64,000 nucleotides of DNA from contig JAAEAF010014739.1 in assembly GCA_011037195.1 (NCBI GenBank), positions 347,822-411,821 of the forward strand. The letters run 5' to 3'. The notes under the pieces are model-generated. The model was not told where the DNA came from and searched no databases. It worked only from the letters and a program-made list of their open reading frames with translations. Below, in pieces: positions 57,705 through 64,000 of the stretch. The DNA comes from Triatoma infestans (lineage: Eukaryota > Arthropoda > Insecta > Hemiptera > Reduviidae). The translations under genes were made by a program, and so were the position numbers. How positions within the stretch are numbered: position 1 is the stretch's first letter; every line of letters starts with the position of its first letter.

Positions 57705-58365
57705 ATGTGGTGTAATAGAGGAAATGATGATGAATATCGGACGATATTTAGCAAGAACCCGCTTATTGCTTGGAGCTCTGTCTTTCGAATTCTTTTGGAA
57801 AATAATCCGATATTTTTTTTTCTGAATATTTGCCACAGTCATGACCTACAAAGATAATATTTGGGTTCGGTGGCTATGTAGTTATATACGATAGCATGTT
57901 GGCCAAGTTAATAGTCAACTTACCCGAGATCTGTCAAAATCTAGTCTAAATGTTGATATGTGGAAGAAGTAGCTATAAAGCCAAATCCATATTTGCCTGA
58001 CTAAAGATATCTATAATCACGTGACTCCGAATATTATGTCTGGGAAACTCCATAGAATATAGTCGTCTGTAAAATGTACGTACATATAATGGAGAATGAA
58101 TGTGTGTAGTAGTAAAATAGAGTGGGCCTAAGTGAGTACGCTAAACAAAATAAATGCCCACATTAACTTCTCCCCTGCAAGTCCTATATGTGGCGCGTGG
58201 AATATTGGGAGTGTCGTTAATAAGTATTGACACATTGTTTGGCTGGAATACTCAAAGGGACATCTCTAAATCTCTGAAGAAGTAGTCCAAACTTTTCTGC
58301 GGGCTATTATTATTATTAATAATGATGAATGCTCCCTCCCTTCTCCCCAGAACAAACAAAGAAAA
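57705..58365. other. Intronic sequence, possibly the 3' part of the adjacent LINE
   Basis: Moderately mixed composition beside a minus-strand LINE remnant. An ATT/AAT run lies at 58307-58324. No frame or motif recognised. Confidence 0.35.
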
Positions 58366-58369
58366 AATC

Positions 58370-58905
58370 CTCTCCTAAGAAGACCCAGCAGTCTATCGAT
58401 CTGGCCTACTTATCGTAAGATACGAATACTGGTCTAAACTCCAATCCCCTAGGTATGTGCGTTGTTGCCCTCCCAAATATGCGGGACACTGAGCTAGATA
58501 GTGATACACTGTTTCCCTGACTCCATCACGATTCTGACACAAAGGAAGACGATCGGCATATTTTGTGCAAATGACTGGTTACCCGGCCGTGTCTAGTGCA
58601 GTATACCTACAAGTACCCTTAATTGTATCCTACTCAACGTGAGAAGATATATCATGTCTCCCTGTATTATTCCTTTTATAAATCTTTTAACTTGGAAACA
58701 CCCGTCCGTGTCACATCAGTGCTTCTCCAATTGCTTCTTCCTACATTGTTTGATTTCTCTGTCACAAAGTTACTTAGTGATGAGTAAACCTGACTCAGGA
58801 TCACAAAATGGCATTGTGGGTCCTTTCTTTGCCCTCTATACCCGCATGTGCGTGTACCCAGAAGAGCTTGCGGCAAACTGTGCTGGTCTTGTCAGTTGAC
58901 GTTTT
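58370..58905 (-). pseudogene. LINE ORF2 C-terminal remnant (RNase H plus zinc knuckle), family L1
   Basis: Minus-strand translation: KLFWVHAHAGIEGKERTHNA (the RNase H box W..AH.GI.GNE.AD), then, after stops, KKQLEKHW, and LCQNRDGVRETVYHYLAQCP with AYLGGQQRTYLGDW (CxxC..ET..H...CP.Y). An RNase H domain followed by this cysteine-histidine motif points to the I/R1/LOA group of LINEs. Related to the 11.3-11.8 kb remnant. Stops and shifts make it inactive. Confidence 0.75.
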
Positions 58906-58909
58906 CCGC

Positions 58910-59835
58910 GCATTTCTTCCAAAACACACTTCTTACTGTACTGACATTGTCTTTTATGGCTAATGCTTCCTTATCGCTTTGTTCTAATTCTTTCTGCTTA
59001 TAAAAACCAGTATGGATTATTTAACATACTTTCATATTTACCTCGTCTGTCTGAATATTTTCTTTTCAATAATAATTTTAATAAAACTATATATTAAGAG
59101 CACGTTTTTATTAAGTTATAAAAACTAATACATTAATTGAATAATCAAAAAATAAAAGTGAAACATGTAATAACCCACAGCCATTGCGCTTAGTAAAAGG
59201 TTTTCTTAACAGCTCTGTTTTATATAGTCAAGTTAGTTGTTGGTTGTTTTGTTTGTTCGTGAGTTGTGCAATTTTTTTGGAGGGCCTCAAATGAAAGGTT
59301 TGTATATACCTACTCTACATGGAGTATGTGTGTGTGTGTGTCTGTATGTGTGTGTGTGACAGTTTATAAAACTATAAGGGTGACTAAACTTAACAACGCC
59401 AACCGAACCTGGAGGGACTGCTGTTGCCTTTCTAATCTTTGTTTATTGTCAATATCTTTGGCCACGACTTAATAATGTTCACCACAGTTCGCGGTCCAGC
59501 CACCACCCCTCCCCGCTATGTACTACTGCAATATTGTTGTTGTTTCTCGCCTATATAATAAGTGGTAAATACGTTCTCCTAATATTACATGGTTTATGTT
59601 CGTATCTCCTACCATCGCTGCCTACCTGGTCCTCTTTCTCCCTACCTGGTCCTCCCTATCTTGTATTTGTTGTTTCCTTGTAGTCATCAACTTTTATTCA
59701 CTTAGTATTTCTTTTCCAATTTATTAATCTTCATTTCTATCCTTCCCGTTTTCATTTGCTATGTAAAATAAACCATCTTGATTAAATCATCGTTTACTTT
59801 TAAGAAAGTATACTTATGTATTTTTTGTAGTGATA
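58910..59835. other. Intronic sequence; less AT-rich part at 59390-59670
   Basis: AT-rich up to 59250, then a TG run (59328-59360) and a mixed block with CAGTTCGCGGTCCAGCCACC (~59485) and TCGCCTATATAATAAGTGG (TATA-like, ~59547). A candidate control region, but no gene is recognised. Confidence 0.4.
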
Positions 59836-59839
59836 CTTT

Positions 59840-60610
59840 TTATTTTCTCGTGACTTTGTTAAAAAGAAGTATCGTGTCAGATTTTCGGAATTGTGTATTC
59901 ACCGGAAATACAAGTTGTGAGGGGCCCTGTGGACGGAAATATATGTTTTTAATGAGTGGTGTGTTTCTATATTGTAGTGTTTGTGTGTGTGTGTGTGTGT
60001 GTGTATCTATGTGGGCGTAAAATATCTCAAAATACAAAAAAAATCGTATAAGGTATAAGGTTTTTGGTCAAAATCCATATACTACCGGAAGTGCAACTAT
60101 AATAATAGTTTTTCGCGATTTTCTCGAAAATGGGCCCAACAATTTTCATTAAAGTTCATGCATCATTTACATAATAGCTAAACACTTTTATTTTGGAAAC
60201 ATATTTCCATGAAGAAAATGTTTTTTGTTAGATCTGGGGGAACAATGTTTTCCACTAAAATACCACGTCAGTAAAATGTATAGTGCTATCAACTACATAA
60301 TGTGGAACTGTAATAAATGAATTACTAGAATTTCAAATTTTGATGACAATTGGGATGTCGAAGAAGATTTTCTTTTTAAGTTCTTTAGAATTTTCTCTTT
60401 AAAATGGTTACAACGAATTTCCTTAAGCTTGGAATGCTTTTTTGTGCGAATATTTGAAACATTTTTCTACAAAAAACTTATTTTAAACGGTTTTGAGGAC
60501 TCTGTAACGTTATGTAATGTTTTCAATGTTTGTATGATCTCTCTTCTCACCTTCAGTGTAATGACTTCCACCTGAGCATTTATGTTAGGCTATGTGAAAA
60601 TATTCAGATT
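59840..60610 (+). repeat. Rep-A copy, forward
   Basis: AAAAAGAAGTATCGTGTCAGA and TTCACCGGAAATACAAG (head), a (GT)n run at 59979-60003 in the usual TGTGTGTG position, ACTACCGGAAGTGCAACT (module 1, ~60080), and CTCGAAAATGGGCCCAAC. The right part is eroded. Confidence 0.85.
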
Positions 60611-60828
60611 TTAAGAACATTGGTCATTTTTATAATTGTTTATAATCTATTTCCGGTTGCTAATTAAAATCAAGCTATTATGATGAGTATACTAGTCAAA
60701 CGCACAAATTTGTGTTTTTTTTTGGCGTCCATACTTATCATAGGCACTTTAACAGGCTGAAAAATGTGATACACGTACTAACTACTAATATAAACAATCA
60801 TTTTTTACTTTCTCTTATATCTTATTCT

Positions 60829-61832
60829 TTTTACTTTCTCTTACTCCTAGTAAGAGGAAGTTTTGTAATCGTGTCAAATTTTCGATATTGAGTTTTTACC
60901 GGAAATATCCGTTTTAGGTCCCCTGAGTCCAAAAAAGTAGTTTTTAGCAAAAGGTCTATGTATGTGTGTTTGTGAGTGTATATGTGAACAGCATAGCTCA
61001 AAAACGAAAAATCGTAGAAAGTTCAACTTGATAACCGGTTAGTTATCACCATGGGATCGACAGTGGGTCATCTGCCAAATTCCTCAACCGGAAAGACCAC
61101 TTTACTAGTTGTTTTTTTTTACATTTTTGCGTTTTGCCTCAAATAATCGCTCGAATGATTTTTTCAAAGCATTGTAATATCAACTACGTCATACTAAAAG
61201 CTAAACTGTTTTCTCTGGGAAGGAAATTCATTAAGGGCATTTAGTGGTGGTAGCGGTGGGGTTTAGGTTTATCAAAGTGCTATTTCAGTTTATGTTAGAC
61301 AATTATACATCTAAATAATGTAATTAAAATTAACTATATTTGAAATTCCGAGTTTGAAATACATAGGGTGTAACAGGAAGGCGTTTAACAATTTACACCA
61401 CCACCAACTTACTAAATGATGTTTTTCACTTTTTCGCGATATTCTCAAAAATGGCTCCGTCGATTTTCCTGAAACAACTTATATAAACTAAACATACAAA
61501 GATCTATAACTATTATTTAAAACATTTCTCTGGGGAAATTCATTTAAGGGCACTTTTAGGGAAGGGGTGGGGTTACAGCTTCTTCTAAAGTGATATCATA
61601 GTTCATTATACAATTCTATCATCCAAACAGAATTAATTAGAAAAGTAGATGGCCTAAATTCCAAGTTTTAAGAAAATTTGTAAGCCGGAAGTGCGCATTT
61701 ACTAAACAGTTTTTTCAGTTTTCGACGAATTTCATTATATTTGGTACACAAACTATAACCTTTGTCAATTTAATTTTGAGAACAGGAGTAAGAGAAAGTT
61801 GTGTGAGGGTTTCACACCAGATTTTTCCCCGA
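60829..61832 (+). repeat. Rep-A copy, forward, most complete copy (~1.0 kb)
   Basis: Starts TTTACTTTCTCTTACTCCTA, then GTAAGAGGAAGTTTTG. It carries TTTTTACCGGAAATATCCG, AACAGCATAGCTCAAAAACG, CTCAACCGGAAAGACCACTT (module 1, ~61082), an extra central section and GTAAGCCGGAAGTGCGCATT (module 2, ~61680). It ends AACAGGAGTAAGAGAAAGTT and GTGTGAGGGTTTCACACCAG. ACTTTCTCTTACTCCT and AGGAGTAAGAGAAAGT are a perfect 16-base inverted pair. Confidence 0.92.
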
Positions 61833-62025
61833 GAAAATTGATTTTAAGGAATTTATGAGGGAGCGTTTAAATCACGTGACCTTCTAAAGTAAAAACCCCA
61901 CTATAGTAACCTTGAGTATTTAGTAAAAAAATGAGGATGTTTGAAGAAAATTTGAACTAAAAGAATTGCAATGATAGAAAGTTATGTGAGTGTTTTAACA
62001 TACGATATTTTTCATTTTATTTTTA
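61833..62025 (+). repeat. Rep-A tail fragment, forward
   Basis: GAGAAAATTGATTTTAAGG, AATCACGTGACCTTCTAAAG, and ATAGAAAGTTATGTGAGTG-TTTTAACATACG (~61976): a second tail abutting the complete copy. Confidence 0.65.
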
Positions 62026-62029
62026 ATTA

Positions 62030-63120
62030 CTTTTCCAACTATTTCCTAATTTTCTTTGAGCATAACTCGTATTTCATTATTTATTTGTCTTTCTATTATA
62101 TTCATATATTTAACAGCTACTTTACGTGTTAAAAGTAATTTCACTCGCATTTATTTAATTGATAAACATTTTAAGTTTAATGATCTGTTGTAAAATGGAC
62201 GGGGACGGTGTGAAGTTGGTTTGGTTGGAGCCTTTTTAAGGTCATGGGAGGATGGGGTTGTCAGTGAGTACAACCAACACAATTACATAACACACATGTG
62301 TAGAATTCAGAAATATATATATATATATATAAAACTTCAAGCCTTCTAAAAGATTCTTGTTGCAACCTGTCTTTTACAATTATAGCTAACCAGTTTTGTG
62401 AACATTTACAAAGCACAAAACTGATACTTTTTTTTTGTACTTTGTGCGTTTGTGTGTGTAATGGGACTGTGACAGAGAATGGAAGAGCAAACGTGGGTGG
62501 GTGGGGGGAGTAAGTTTTGTGTGTACACTATGCTGCTATACTTGAACAGTTTGATACAATTTTTTACTCAAAAGTACATGTCTTATTCTAATAAAATGTA
62601 TATATGTCTGATTATTTATTATTAAAAATCATTTAACATTATTTCGTAAATTAAAGTTGTGTGTTGAATCATCAATATTAAGTGAAATATCTAATAAAAT
62701 ACATTCTTATTCTTGTCTAATGCAGAAGTTCTAGAATTTTCAGTTGATGTCCTTGAAAAAACTTTCAAACAACTCGTTCCTAACTTTATTATTTATTATT
62801 CACCGTACTCTTTTTTTTTTAATCTAAGAAATTAATAGCTGCAGTTATTTCTCTAATTCTTGAAACGCTATTTTTTTGATTATTAATTAATAATTTATTT
62901 TTAATTAATAATCATTATCTAGATCACATATAGAATTGTTGAATGACCAGATCAGTAATTAGACATAATGGCCAGTTTAAAAATAGGCAATACTTCTCAT
63001 TATTTCTTTGACAGCAAGTCGTTTACAGTTTTTTTTTATTGATTTAATAGTAGCCTAGTGTTGAAGAAAAATCAACAGATAAGTTACTTTTGTAATTTTC
63101 ATTCTTTTACATATTGAAAG
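62030..63120. other. AT-rich intronic sequence; TG/GGG-rich spot at 62440-62530
   Basis: No gene recognised. The spot GGAAGAGCAAACGTGGGTGGG is the only departure from AT-rich DNA. Confidence 0.5.
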
Positions 63121-63125
63121 TAAAA

Positions 63126-63344
63126 TTATAATTTAATGACTCTTTGGGAAAATTTCTTGGTGCATAAGTTGCACCAGGTTATTTTCTGATCCAATCTCTC
63201 TCTGAGAGATATTTTCGTGTGAATCACGGAAAACCTTTCCCCACTTCTCCCTGTGTTCTCCAGAAGAGGTCTGTTCTTGGATCCCTGAGAACCACATCGC
63301 AATTCTCTCTCTCCATATTCTAATCCTGTCATTGTTAGCGACAT
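63126..63344 (-). other. Unassigned 72-codon minus-strand open frame
   Basis: Mixed composition, translation begins MSLTMTGLEYGERELRCGSQ and ends WCNLCTKKFSQRVIKL. CNLCTKKFSQ looks like half of a C2H2 finger, but no His pair follows. It lies next to a SINE and could be eroded mobile-element coding or chance. No family recognised. Confidence 0.2.
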
Positions 63345-63364
63345 ATTTTTACAGTTTCATATAG

Positions 63365-63613
63365 ATTGTAGATTGCTGTAAGGGATTATTGCACTGCAAC
63401 CTGAAAGATCTATTGTGCCCCCCACGGAGCCTTCTCCAATCCACAGCCGCCCTCCAAGCAGTGTCCTCTAGCTAAAGACAACACTGCTCATCACAGGACA
63501 GTGAGTTGCAGAGGCTCCTAGGAAGAGAAAAATCTAAGGGCAGCATGCTGAATTCGAATCCGGGATCTCCGCGTTGCTAGTCCAGCGCGCTACCACTGAG
63601 CTAATCCCTTCCT
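63365..63613 (-). mobile_element. tRNA-derived SINE (family S1), reverse, best-preserved head
   Basis: Minus strand: GGGATTAGCTCAGTGGTAGC with the A box (+ strand 63591-63603 reversed) and GGATTCGAATTC B box (63550-63561 reversed), then the body CCCTTAGATTTTTCTCTTCC, GCAACTCACTGTCCTGTGATG, AGCAGTGTTGTCTTTAGC and GGAGAAGGCTCCGTGGGG. Both pol III promoter boxes look intact. It is not a tRNA gene: the 3' half diverges from a tRNA fold into the SINE body. Confidence 0.88.
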
Positions 63614-63615
63614 TC

Positions 63616-64000
63616 TCATTTGGCTTTCTCCATTTAACTAGGGACGGAGACAACTGTGTTTGCCCTTGTCTGTAAAGTGTAGAGTTACTATGTAGTTTAA
63701 GTGTATTGTGTACTGTTTTGACGAAGTGCATGGAATACTGAGCCGTGGTAACCCCTGGGGTAACTGCATGCAACAGATATCACTTGCGGGGGCACACTTT
63801 CATATAAGTAAACATATTTTTCTGCGCCAAAATATAACATGATCTGTAATGTACACGTGTATATGACCAATTCATATCTATATATTTATATTTATTCCCA
63901 AAAAATTAATCTAAAAATACTGGATAAATGACATCATTCTTTTGTACTTAATTTAACCAATTATAAACATTCTTTATTTACATCTAATTTTAGTTACATA
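63616..64000. other. Intronic sequence to window end, no feature seen
   Basis: Mixed composition to about 63790, then AT-rich. No exon of ftz-f1 recognised before the end. Confidence 0.5.

Larger units (their letters stand above)
14631..64000 (+). other. First downstream intron of ftz-f1 (3' end not in window)
   Basis: From the donor to the end of the window no open frame resembling the next FTZ-F1 exon (C-terminal extension with a RGGRNKFGP-like motif, or any ligand-binding domain helix) was found by eye on the + strand. The interval is filled by repeats, simple sequence and a few less AT-rich islands. Inference: the intron exceeds 49 kb. The alternatives are a missed very short exon or an assembly fault. 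Confidence 0.6.

Noticed and set aside
63126..63344. C2H2 zinc-finger gene on the minus strand
   Set aside because: CNLCTKKFSQ has the Cys pair and a partial linker but no following His pair, and the frame stops.
63541..63613. A functional tRNA gene on the minus strand
   Set aside because: Both boxes are tRNA-like, but the sequence runs on into the body shared with the SINEs at 19.1 and 23.5 kb and lacks a paired acceptor stem.
1..64000. CRISPR arrays, operons, phage or plasmid features
   Set aside because: Intron-containing nuclear receptor gene, SINEs and LINEs show a eukaryotic nuclear genome; no regularly spaced short repeats of CRISPR type were seen.

Overview
This is a gene-poor, AT-rich stretch of a repeat-laden arthropod nuclear genome, probably insect or insect-like. 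The one securely coding segment is an exon of the orphan nuclear receptor FTZ-F1 (NR5A family). It encodes an N-terminus starting MLLEMEQQ, as the insect beta-FTZ-F1 isoform does, and an intact C4-C4 zinc-finger DNA-binding domain. Its intron position (phase 1, after MKLE), GAGA-rich 5' region and HR3/E75-type site also fit an arthropod. The species cannot be named from the sequence.

Layout. 1-12.9 kb is upstream intergenic DNA or upstream gene territory: two diverged mariner and LINE remnants, a 46-bp satellite, Rep-A copies, a 5S rRNA-like fragment, a foldback and an LTR-like element. 12.98-14.04 kb holds a perfect 173-bp direct duplication, then a less AT-rich presumed promoter and 5'UTR with a RevDR2-like nuclear receptor site. 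14,039-14,630 is the FTZ-F1 coding exon, closed by a GTAAGT donor. No following exon (Ftz-F1 box, ligand-binding domain) was recognised from 14,631 to 64,000, so the first downstream intron is probably longer than 49 kb.

The intron holds (a) a very abundant interspersed repeat, called Rep-A here, with well over 20 copies or pieces in both orientations. It carries two CCGGAAGTG-type modules and, in good copies, inverted ends ACTTTCTCTTACTCC / GGAGTAAGAGAAAGT. It also holds (b) tRNA-derived SINEs, (c) solo LTR-like elements (Rep-B) with 5-bp target duplications, one nested in a dead mariner, (d) LINE remnants of at least three kinds, (e) foldback elements, (f) microsatellites, and (g) several less AT-rich islands at about 15.1, 26.0, 30.6-30.9, 32.0-32.3, 36.5-36.7, 38.6-38.75, 45.3-45.7 and 59.5 kb. 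Some islands have TATA-like boxes, splice donors or acceptors, and are candidate alternative promoters, alternative exons or enhancers.

How it fits together: the window is best read as the regulatory 5' part and huge first coding intron of an ecdysone-cascade gene. In insects HR3 activates, and E75 antagonises, beta-FTZ-F1; a site of the type these receptors bind lies 0.45 kb before the start codon. Everything else recognised is decayed mobile DNA or simple sequence. Repeat boundaries are by-eye estimates, good to tens of bases unless a target-site duplication is given.
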